Assembly (NCBI RefSeq): GCF_024699945.1
Contig: NZ_JAJOMY010000001.1
Location: 2,542,001 to 2,606,000, forward strand
From: Phenylobacterium sp. J426
Lineage (GTDB): Bacteria; Pseudomonadota; Alphaproteobacteria; Caulobacterales; Caulobacteraceae
Direction: 5' to 3'
Length of the DNA stretch: 64,000 nucleotides
Shown: positions 18,861 through 25,585 of the stretch, one piece after another
Layout: each line of letters opens with the position of its first letter
Position numbering within the stretch: the stretch's first letter is position 1
The notes under the pieces: model-generated
The model's input: the letters and a program-made list of their open reading frames with translations, nothing else
Told to the model about the DNA's origin: nothing
Database searches by the model: none
Translations under genes and position numbers: made by a program

Positions 18861-19027
18861 GAGGCAGGATCTTCCTTGAGGGTCTGAGCGTGTTGATGCG
18901 ACGCGGCCGGGCGGAATTCAGGCGTCCACCGGCCGCTGAGGGCGAAGCGGACGAGCCGCACCCAGATGAAGAGGGTGAACAGGGCCAGGACCACGCCGAA
19001 GCCCCAGAGCAGAACGTTCGAATCCAT
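18857..19027 (-). CDS. 56-aa single-span membrane protein
   Basis: ATG 19027 gives a protein with one membrane span (LLWGFGVVLALFTLFIWVRL) and a hydrophilic tail. It is first in a coupled leftward operon (its stop overlaps the Pal-like start) and divergent from the KdpD-like kinase gene, 193 bases away. Size and position recall small membrane regulators or structural peptides that touch a sensor kinase, but that is inference. The promoter region carries two copies of the CATAAG-N4-TYATAAT motif. Confidence 0.65.
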   Translation of the reverse strand: MDSNVLLWGFGVVLALFTLFIWVRLVRFALSGRWTPEFRPAASHQHAQTLKEDPAS

Positions 19028-19146
19028 GGGCCTTTTTCCTGTTGAAGGCCCCGGTCGCGGCCGCTGTGGGGAAGCAGACCAGCGATACGCGCAGGACGAC
19101 CGGAGCCTTCGAGACGTTGATGGCCCGCTCCCGCGACACGTCACAG

Positions 19147-19163
19147 CATAAGGAAGTTATAAT
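19147..19163 (+). promoter_or_regulatory. CATAAG-N4-TTATAAT motif, copy 1
   Basis: CATAAGGAAGTTATAAT stands out as AT-rich in a GC-rich promoter between the divergent membrane-protein operon and the KdpD-like kinase. An identical 13-base skeleton occurs at 21388 on the other strand. It is a candidate binding site for the KdpE-like regulator. Confidence 0.55.
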
Positions 19164-19187
19164 GATCGAACGCCGGTCGGCAGGCGT

Positions 19188-19204
19188 CATAAGGGGCTCA
19201 TAAT
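19188..19204 (+). promoter_or_regulatory. CATAAG-N4-TCATAAT motif, copy 2
   Basis: CATAAGGGGCTCATAAT differs from copy 1 at one skeleton position. It lies 41 bases downstream of copy 1, close to four helical turns, and 17 bases before the kinase ATG, an arrangement that suits autoregulation. Confidence 0.55.
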
Positions 19205-19220
19205 TGACCGGCTCGCAGCG

Positions 19221-20681
19221 ATGATGAAGTTCCGTCCCATGTGGTGGGACTCCTCCGAACATCGGGACGCGCCGCCGCTGCGGAACGCGGTGCGGCACGT
19301 CGCACGCTACCTGGCAGTGCTTCCGATCATCGGCGGGGCGACCGGGCTCGCCGAGCTGTTCTACCGCATCACCGGAAGCGACCGGCTCTCGGCCATCTTT
19401 CTGGCGGGCGTGCTGCTGTCGGCGTTCCTGCTGGGGTCTGGTCCAGCCTACGTGTCGGCGGCGCTGGCCTTCCTGGTCTATCTGTTCCTGGTCAATCCGC
19501 GGTTCCAGTTCAGCTTCGGCGGAGCCGAGGACTTCAACGTCATGATGATGTTCCTGGCGGTGTCGGTCCTGATCGGCCTGCTGACGGGACGGATGCGTGA
19601 CGAAGCGGCGCGGGCCCGGGCGCGCCAGCGGGTGAACGGGGCGCTGCTCGACGCCACGCGGGACTTCTCGGCGACGTCGGACGAGACCGCGATCCGGCAG
19701 CGGCTGGCGGCGCACATCGCGCGGGCGGCCCGCGGCGAGGCCGAGATCCGCGACAACGGCGGGGCCTATCGGGCGAGGGCCGAGGACGCCGGGCACCAGG
19801 CGTCGGGACCCTGGCGGGTGCAGGGGCTGCGCACGGGCGACGCCGACTTCGGGGAGGCCGCGTGGCGGCCGCGGGGCGGCTATCCGCTGTCGGAGGAAGA
19901 GCAGACGCTGATCGGCATCCTGGCCGACACCGGCGCGGCGGCGATCTCGCGGGCGCGGCTGGCGGCGGGCAAGGCCGAGGCCGAGGCGCGGGCCCGGACC
20001 GAAGACCTGCGCAACGCGCTGCTGTCGTCGATCTCGCACGACCTGCGCACTCCGCTGGCGGCGATCCTGGCGTCGGCCACCAGCCTGCGGGAGTTCGGCG
20101 GGCGCTTCGACCCTGCGGTCCGGGCGGATCTCGCCGACACCATCCGCGAGGAGGCGGAGCGGCTGGACGCGACGGTGGCCAACCTGCTGAGCATGAGCCG
20201 GCTCGAGGCGGGCCAGCTCACCGTAGCGACATCGGCCTTCAACGTGCCGGAGGTGGTCGAGCGGGCGGTCGGACGGCGAAACCGCACCGAGCAGCGGCCG
20301 TTCGAGGTGCGGATAGACCCGGCGACGCCGGAGGCGGAGGGCGACGCCGTGCTGTTCGAGCAGGCGCTGGGCAATGTGGTCGAGAACGCCATGCGGTATT
20401 CGCCCGCGGGCGCGCCGATCACGGTGACGGTCGCAGGGGCCGGAGGTGAGGTGATGGTCGAGGTGACGGACGCCGGGCCGGGCGTGGCCCCCGAGGACGC
20501 CGAGCGGATCTTCGAGAAGTTCTATCGGGCGCCGGCCACCGGCAGCCTGCCGGGCACGGGCCTGGGCCTGGCGATCAGTCGGGGCCTGCTGGCCGGCATG
20601 GGCGGGCGCATCGCCGTGCGAAACCGCACCGACGGCGCCCGCGGCCTGGTCGCGACGCTTTGCCTCAAGGCCGCGGCATGA
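19221..20681 (+). CDS. KdpD-like sensor histidine kinase lacking the N-terminal KdpD/USP region
   Basis: The product is 486 residues. Residues about 25-130 form four closely spaced membrane spans of the DUF4118 type found in the middle of KdpD. A GAF-like region follows (about 140-255), then HisKA with SISHDLRTPLAAI and a HATPase_c domain with N box NVVENAMRYSPAG and G box GTGLGLAISRGL. True KdpD has about 900 residues with cytoplasmic KdpD and USP domains in front; these are absent. No kdpFABC is near, so potassium control is unlikely. The stop overlaps the start of the response regulator gene (ATGA). Confidence 0.88.
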   Translation: MMKFRPMWWDSSEHRDAPPLRNAVRHVARYLAVLPIIGGATGLAELFYRITGSDRLSAIFLAGVLLSAFLLGSGPAYVSAALAFLVYLFLVNPRFQFSFGGAEDFNVMMMFLAVSVLIGLLTGRMRDEAARARARQRVNGALLDATRDFSATSDETAIRQRLAAHIARAARGEAEIRDNGGAYRARAEDAGHQASGPWRVQGLRTGDADFGEAAWRPRGGYPLSEEEQTLIGILADTGAAAISRARLAAGKAEAEARARTEDLRNALLSSISHDLRTPLAAILASATSLREFGGRFDPAVRADLADTIREEAERLDATVANLLSMSRLEAGQLTVATSAFNVPEVVERAVGRRNRTEQRPFEVRIDPATPEAEGDAVLFEQALGNVVENAMRYSPAGAPITVTVAGAGGEVMVEVTDAGPGVAPEDAERIFEKFYRAPATGSLPGTGLGLAISRGLLAGMGGRIAVRNRTDGARGLVATLCLKAAA

Positions 20682-21394
20682 GCGGCCTGCGCCTGCTGAT
20701 CGTGGACGACGAGCCGCAGATCGTCCGGGCCCTGACCCCGGCGCTGCAGGCGGCGGGCTATGCGGTGGAGAGCAGCGCCTCGGGGGCCGAAGCGCTGAGC
20801 GCGCTGGCCGCCGACCCCTGCGAGGCGATCATCCTCGATCTCGGCCTGCCGGACATGGACGGCAAGGAGGTGATCGGCCGGGTGCGGGAATGGTCGGACG
20901 CCCCGATCATCGTGCTGTCGGCCCGCGACCTGGAGACCGAGAAGATCGCCGCCCTGGACGCCGGCGCGGACGACTATGTGAACAAGCCCGTCGGCGTGGG
21001 CGAGCTCCTGGCGCGGCTGCGGGCCGCCCAGCGCGGGCGCGATCGCCGCTTCACCTCGCAGGCGCGCGTGCGGGCCGGCGACCTGGAGATCGACTTCCCG
21101 CTGCGGCGGGTGAGCATCCAGGGCGAGGAGGTGCACCTGACGCCGCGCGAATACGACCTGCTGCGCGTGCTCGCGAGGCACGCCGGCCGCGTCGTGACCC
21201 ACCGGCAGCTGATCGCCGCGGTCTGGGGCGCGGGGGCCCAGGTCGACGCCCAGTTCGTCCGGGTGCTGGTGGGCCAGCTGCGTCAGAAGGTGGAGGCCGA
21301 GCCCGCTTCGCCCCGCCTGGTGATGACCGAACCCGGACTGGGCTACCGGCTGGTGGCCGAGAACGAGGCCGAGGGCGGCGGGCGGCAATTATAA
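20678..21394 (+). CDS. KdpE-like OmpR-family response regulator
   Basis: The product is 238 residues: a receiver with acidic pair IVDDEP, phospho-acceptor in IILDLGLPDMDG, Ser of VLSARD and Lys of YVNKPV, then an OmpR-type winged helix (LTPREYDLLRVLARHAGRVVTHRQL and the final GLGYRL). It starts at ATG 20678 within the kinase stop, so the two are made together. Copies of CATAAG-N4-TYATAAT lie upstream of the kinase and over this gene's own stop codon, in front of the redoxin/oxygenase gene, making it the prime candidate for the motif-binding factor. Confidence 0.9.
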   Translation: MSGLRLLIVDDEPQIVRALTPALQAAGYAVESSASGAEALSALAADPCEAIILDLGLPDMDGKEVIGRVREWSDAPIIVLSARDLETEKIAALDAGADDYVNKPVGVGELLARLRAAQRGRDRRFTSQARVRAGDLEIDFPLRRVSIQGEEVHLTPREYDLLRVLARHAGRVVTHRQLIAAVWGAGAQVDAQFVRVLVGQLRQKVEAEPASPRLVMTEPGLGYRLVAENEAEGGGRQL

Positions 21395-21404
21395 GGTTCT
21401 TATG
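21388..21404 (-). promoter_or_regulatory. CATAAG-N4-TTATAAT motif, copy 3 (minus strand)
   Basis: On the minus strand this reads CATAAGAACCTTATAAT, with both half-sites identical to copy 1. It overlaps the response-regulator stop codon and lies about 40 bases upstream of the redoxin/oxygenase ATG. Confidence 0.55.
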
Positions 21405-21440
21405 ATTGCCCGCTTGGGCGGGAGCGGGGATGCGGGCGTC

Positions 21441-22524
21441 ATGAGCTATTCCCGGATGCTGGGCGGACCGTTGCCGGTGTTCACCGCCCGCACGCACGCC
21501 AACCCGAAGTTCGCCTTCAGCACGGTGGGCGGCCGCTTCGTGCTGCTGCTCTTCCTGCCGCGCGATCGCGCCGCGGCGCACGCGATCGTCGAGCACCTGC
21601 TGGTCAACGAAAAGCTGTTCAGCACCTCGAGCTGCATCGCCATCGCGCTGACCCAGGATCCGGAGCTGTTCGCCTCCCTGCCCGAGCGCAACGCCCTGCT
21701 CTGGATGCTGGACGAGACCGGCGACGTCTTCCGGAGCTATGGCGCGATCACGGCCGGACGGCGCGGAGAGCCCGTTCTGGGTGAGCGGCGATCCGACGAT
21801 GCGCAGCTTCTCGACCGGCGACTTCGCCAACCTCGCCCGCCTGACTGCGATGATCAGCCAGCTTCCCGCGCCGGCCGCTCACGCGGGAGTCGAGGTGCAT
21901 GCGCCGGTGCTGATCACGCCGCGGGTGCTGGAGCCGCGCCTCTGCCGCGAGCTGATCGCCTATTACGAGCAGACCGGCGGGACGCCTTCCGGGGTGATGC
22001 GCCTGCGGGACGGCAAGACGACCGGCGTCATGGACGACAGCTTCAAGCGCCGGCGCGACGCCCTGATCAGCGACGAGTCGCTGCTGCGGGAGATCCGGGT
22101 GCGGCTGAGCCAGCGGCTGCTGCCGGAGATCGAGCGCGCCTTCATGTTCCCGGTGACGCGCGTCGAGCGCTACATCGTGGCGGCCTACGATGCGGAGGAG
22201 GGCGGCCACTTCCGGGCCCACCGCGACAACGAGTCGCCGGGCACCGCGCATCGGCGGTTCGCGTGCTCGATCAACCTCAACGCCGAGGAATTCGAGGGCG
22301 GCGAGCTGCGGTTTCCCGAATATGGGACCCGCCGCTATCGGCCGCCGACCGGCGGGGCGGTGGTGTTCTCGTGCTCGCTCCTGCACGAGGTGACGCCGGT
22401 GACCCGCGGGCGGCGCTATGCGGTGCTGCCCTTCTTCTACGACGAGGCGGCGGCGCGGATCCGCGAGCAAAACGCCCATCTGGTGGCGAAGGAGACGATC
22501 GTCGCCGAGCCCAGCCAGGGCTAG
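21441..22524 (+). CDS. Redoxin-like/2OG-Fe(II) oxygenase fusion (apparent +1 frameshift)
   Basis: ATG 21441 follows GGGAGCGGGG; an in-frame ATG at 21402 would overlap the regulatory motif. The first 110 residues look like a thioredoxin-fold peroxiredoxin relative (FVLLLFLPRDRAAAHAIVE, then WMLDETGDVFRSYG) but lack the peroxidatic cysteine motif. The frame is lost at GG 21756-21757; removing one G joins it to a 2OG-Fe(II) oxygenase of the prolyl-4-hydroxylase superfamily with iron ligands His and Asp in HFRAHRDNE and a distal His in LLHEVTPV, followed by Arg for 2-oxoglutarate (RGRRYAV). The repaired length is 360 residues. The substrate is unknown; related enzymes hydroxylate proteins or respond to iron and oxidative conditions. 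Confidence 0.8.
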
Positions 22525-22570
22525 CGGGGCGCGGGGGCTTGGCTGCACGCCCGAGCCGGGGAGGCGGGAG

Positions 22571-23689
22571 CTATCTCAGCCGACCGAGCTTGGCCGTCAG
22601 TTCGCCGGTCCGGCGGACACCCACCTTGGCCAGCAGGCTGCGCACCTGGCTGCGCACGGTCTCGACGGATGCGCCGCGGCCGATGGCGATCGCCTCGCGG
22701 GTTTCCCCCTCAACCAGGCGAACGGCGACATCGGCCTCGGATGGCGTGAGCCGGAAAGCCAGGCGCAGGAGCTCGGGGAAGCGCCCCCTGGACCCCTCGG
22801 CGCCGCGGACGACCGCCACTGCCCGGGGCTGGAAGCCAAAGGCGAAGGGCCGCCGCGGCAGGGGCACGAGGTCCACCACTTCGATCTCGCCGGGATCGCG
22901 GGGATCGCGCAGCACCAGGGTCTGGAACGGATCGCCCGTCCCGGGTTCAGGGGCGGAGACGGCGCGGCGCACCCCCGCCTCGAGGGCGCGAGAGTCCTCG
23001 TCCCGGGCGGCGGCCAGACGCTGGCCCCGCAGCCTGAGGAGCCCGCGCGAGAGGGCGATCTCGGCGGCGGGGGTGTGGGCGCAGACCCGGCCGGCGCCGT
23101 CACAGACGAAGGCGGCCGCGCCGATCGCTTCCAGCGTGCCGCCGATGAGCGCGGCGCCCTGGCCTTCGAGCGCCAGCTGAGCCCGGACGGCGGCCCGGAC
23201 CTGTGGCGCGAGCGCCTCGAACGCCTGGCGGTCCGCCGCCTCCGGCCGGCCCTGGCGTTCGGTGCGCAGGACGGCTAGGCCGATCAGCATGCCGTCGTTG
23301 CGCAGCAGCGTCGCCTGACTGCCGTAGGGGATATCCCAGCGGCGGCAGATGTCGGCGTAGGCGAAGTTGCGGCGCAGTTCGTCCTCGGTCGAACAGGCCG
23401 CGTCGTGCCAGCCGGCCAGCAGCGGGTCCCGGATGCCGCGAGCCACGCGTGGATTGACATCTGGATGGCCGCCGCCGATCGCCGTGAGCTCGGCGTTGAT
23501 CGGCTCCATGTCGATGCGGCTCATCCAGTTGAAGGGCAGGGCGCGGTCCGCCCCGACGCCGATGAGCTCGCCCCGTTCCGCGCCACAGGCGTCGCCGAGC
23601 GCCTCCAGGGCCTGAAGCCAGTCGCCGCCGAGGGCGGCGTCGCCGAACGCATCGACGACGGAGACCCAATGATCATCGTTGCGGATCAA
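22571..23689 (-). CDS. LuxR-type transcriptional regulator with sensor-like N-terminus
   Basis: The product is about 372 residues from TTG 23689; the frame is open further to TTG 23785, but the extra N-terminus is Arg-rich and not gene-like. The first 270 residues are an alpha/beta sensory-type region (possibly GAF or PAS-like) without a clear ligand motif. The C-terminus is a LuxR HTH: RLTPSEADVAVRLVEGETREAIA, then the recognition helix area VETVRSQVRSLLAKVGVRR. The gene is read leftward, and a 16-base near-palindrome sits 165 bases upstream of the start. A second, smaller LuxR protein lies just upstream. Confidence 0.82.
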   Translation of the reverse strand: MIRNDDHWVSVVDAFGDAALGGDWLQALEALGDACGAERGELIGVGADRALPFNWMSRIDMEPINAELTAIGGGHPDVNPRVARGIRDPLLAGWHDAACSTEDELRRNFAYADICRRWDIPYGSQATLLRNDGMLIGLAVLRTERQGRPEAADRQAFEALAPQVRAAVRAQLALEGQGAALIGGTLEAIGAAAFVCDGAGRVCAHTPAAEIALSRGLLRLRGQRLAAARDEDSRALEAGVRRAVSAPEPGTGDPFQTLVLRDPRDPGEIEVVDLVPLPRRPFAFGFQPRAVAVVRGAEGSRGRFPELLRLAFRLTPSEADVAVRLVEGETREAIAIGRGASVETVRSQVRSLLAKVGVRRTGELTAKLGRLR

Positions 23690-23853
23690 GCCGGGGCGCC
23701 CCGCCCCTTGGCCGCCGCCGCCGCCGCGTGGGCAAGCAACGCGCCGTACAACTTCCACCCGAATACGCGGGTGAAACGCAACCAATACATGTACTTACGC
23801 CCCCGAACCCCGGCGCACCGTGTTCGATGACTACGGAGACGTCAATGTTCGTA

Positions 23854-23869
23854 TCCCCCTTTTGAGGGA
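23854..23869. promoter_or_regulatory. 16-base near-palindrome, motif TMCCCC-N3-TGRGGGA (copy C)
   Basis: TCCCCCTTTTGAGGGA lies between the two leftward LuxR-type genes, upstream of the first. It shares 11 of its 16 positions, in register, with the copies at 14048 and 25439. Confidence 0.45.
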
Positions 23870-23913
23870 CGATGGCGTAGATCTACGGGTCTAAACTGTA
23901 GGCGATGAGAGTT

Positions 23914-24291
23914 TCAGCGGCCCGGCAGAAGATCGCGCAACTGCGCCTGGCGTCGGACGCCGGTCTTCGCGAAGATCGATTTCAGGTGCGAGCGGACGGT
24001 GCTCTCGGCGACGCCGAGCTCGTCGGCGCAGGTCGCCACCGACCCGCCGTCCACCAGATGCAGCAGGATCCGGGTCTCCTGCGGCGAGAGGCTGTGGACG
24101 TCGCGCAGGTGCTGTTCCCGGGCTCCGGCGGACCGCTCAAGGGCCACCCCCAGCGCGCGGGCCACTTGCCGGGCCATCGGATTTCCGGAGTCGTAGGCGG
24201 CCTTCAGACGGTCGTGGATGCTGGGATAGAGCTTGGCGTAGGCGGCGGCCCGTTTCACCAAACGCTGGTCGAACGCGTCGTCGTCGCTCAT
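23914..24291 (-). CDS. Small LuxR-type HTH regulator
   Basis: The product is 125 residues. The N-terminal half is helical and charged, with no receiver or ligand domain. The C-terminal half is a canonical LuxR/NarL HTH: LSPQETRILLHLVDGGSVATC, ADELGVAESTVRSHLKSIF and KTGVRRQAQL. It probably binds DNA constitutively or through a partner. It is divergent from the alpha/beta hydrolase gene (33 bases between starts) and upstream of the other LuxR-type gene, with its own promoter likely in that short gap. Confidence 0.85.
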   Translation of the reverse strand: MSDDDAFDQRLVKRAAAYAKLYPSIHDRLKAAYDSGNPMARQVARALGVALERSAGAREQHLRDVHSLSPQETRILLHLVDGGSVATCADELGVAESTVRSHLKSIFAKTGVRRQAQLRDLLPGR

Positions 24292-24323
24292 GCTGGGGCT
24301 CTGAGTAGGGGTCGGGGCCAGTA

Positions 24324-25379
24324 ATGAGCGTTGCGTATGGAGTTGACCAGACGGTTACCGGCCGTCTGGACATCGAGACCATGGACAGTCCGCTCGGGCT
24401 GTCCCTCTCATCGGTGGGCCGCAAGCTGGTCAACCGAACGATGCAGTGGCTGGTCACGCGATCGATGCGCCAGGCGGTGCAGGCCGACCTGCAGGGGCGC
24501 GAGGCCCTGCTGGCCTATGTGGAGCGCCAGCGGCGGCTGCATGAGCGGACCGACGCCCCCCTCCTTGGCCCGATCCTGCCGATGATGGAGGCCGAGGCGA
24601 TCCGGGTGGCCGGGCCGGGGGTCCTGTCGTCGCCGCCCGCGCCCTCGGAGTGGTTCGCGCCCAAGAGCACCAAGCCGCGCGGCCATGTCTTCTATGTGCA
24701 TGGCGGCTCGTTCGTGGCGGAGCGGAGCCCCAGGATCACCCAGCTGGTGGCGCGGTTCGCCGCCACGGCGGAGGCGCAGGTGTTCGCCCCCAGCTATCGG
24801 CTGGCGCCGGAACATCCCTGCCCGGCGGCCGTGGAGGACATCGTCGCCGCCTGGGCCTGGTTCCGGAGGACCTATCCGGACGAGCCGGTGGTGGCGCTGG
24901 CCGAGTCGGCGGGGGCGGCGGTTCTCCTCTCGGCCCTGCAGCAGGCGAACGCCCGTGGCCTCGGCCTGCCGTCGGGGGTCGTGCTGCTCTCGCCCTGGGT
25001 GGATCTGTCGCTGCAGAGCTGGAGCGTCACAGCGGCGTCCCTGATGGGGACCACGCCCTACACCATGGAGAGCCTGGCCCTGGTGGCGCGGTTCTATCTG
25101 GACGGGCTCTCGGCGACCGACCCGATCGCATCGCCGCTGTTCGGGTCGTTCGATGGCTTTCCGCCCATGCTCATCCACGCGAGCAAGGGCGACATCCTCT
25201 ACGACGACGCCGTCCGACTGGCTGAGAAGGTGCGCGACGCCGGCGGCGACCTGACCGTGCGGCTGTGGACCGACGAGACCCACGTCTGGGAGCGGATGAA
25301 TACCCCCAAGGCCAAGCAGTCGATCCTGCTCGCGGCGGACTTCATCCGGCGGCGACTGGACCACGCCGCGCTGAACTGA
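24324..25379 (+). CDS. HSL-family alpha/beta hydrolase
   Basis: The product is 351 residues. The HSL (family IV) oxyanion motif is HGGSF in VFYVHGGSFVAE. The nucleophile is Ser195 in LAESAGAAV, a small-residue variant of G-x-S-x-G. The acid is in HASKGDILYDDA and the catalytic His in DETHVWERM. It probably acts on short acyl esters in the cytoplasm. There is no signal peptide. It stands next to, and divergent from, a small LuxR-type regulator, which may control it. Confidence 0.9.
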   Translation: MSVAYGVDQTVTGRLDIETMDSPLGLSLSSVGRKLVNRTMQWLVTRSMRQAVQADLQGREALLAYVERQRRLHERTDAPLLGPILPMMEAEAIRVAGPGVLSSPPAPSEWFAPKSTKPRGHVFYVHGGSFVAERSPRITQLVARFAATAEAQVFAPSYRLAPEHPCPAAVEDIVAAWAWFRRTYPDEPVVALAESAGAAVLLSALQQANARGLGLPSGVVLLSPWVDLSLQSWSVTAASLMGTTPYTMESLALVARFYLDGLSATDPIASPLFGSFDGFPPMLIHASKGDILYDDAVRLAEKVRDAGGDLTVRLWTDETHVWERMNTPKAKQSILLAADFIRRRLDHAALN

Positions 25380-25585
25380 TTTCCATCGCCGGCTCCACCG
25401 TCCGCCGCGACAAACAGCGCTCGGCGAACTGACGCACCTCCCCCAAATGGGGGAAGCGGTAGCTTGTAACATCTCAGTAACTTCCGCCCCAACGGGGGAT
25501 TTCGTCCGACATACCGGCGTTATCCAGAGATTCGCGCGCGGAGGCTGACACTTCGCGCGCGCTGCAATCTGTAGTGGTGGGGCGC
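25380..25585. other. Promoter region of the RTX gene
   Basis: This 206-base gap carries two C-run/G-run inverted repeats (25439-25454 and 25487-25499) and no open frame of note. The segment between them (25455-25486) is comparatively AT-rich, with two GTAAC words. It is the only leader of the 10.5-kb RTX gene. Confidence 0.5.
25439..25454. promoter_or_regulatory. 16-base perfect palindrome, motif TMCCCC-N3-TGRGGGA (copy B)
   Basis: TCCCCCAAATGGGGGA has perfect 7-base arms around AA. It lies 131 bases upstream of the RTX start. A related shorter repeat, CCCC-AAC-GGGG, follows at 25487-25499, giving two sites in this promoter. Confidence 0.5.

Noticed and set aside
19221..21394. A genuine potassium-responsive KdpDE system
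   Set aside because: The kinase lacks the KdpD and USP domains and there is no kdpFABC; only the membrane/kinase half is similar.
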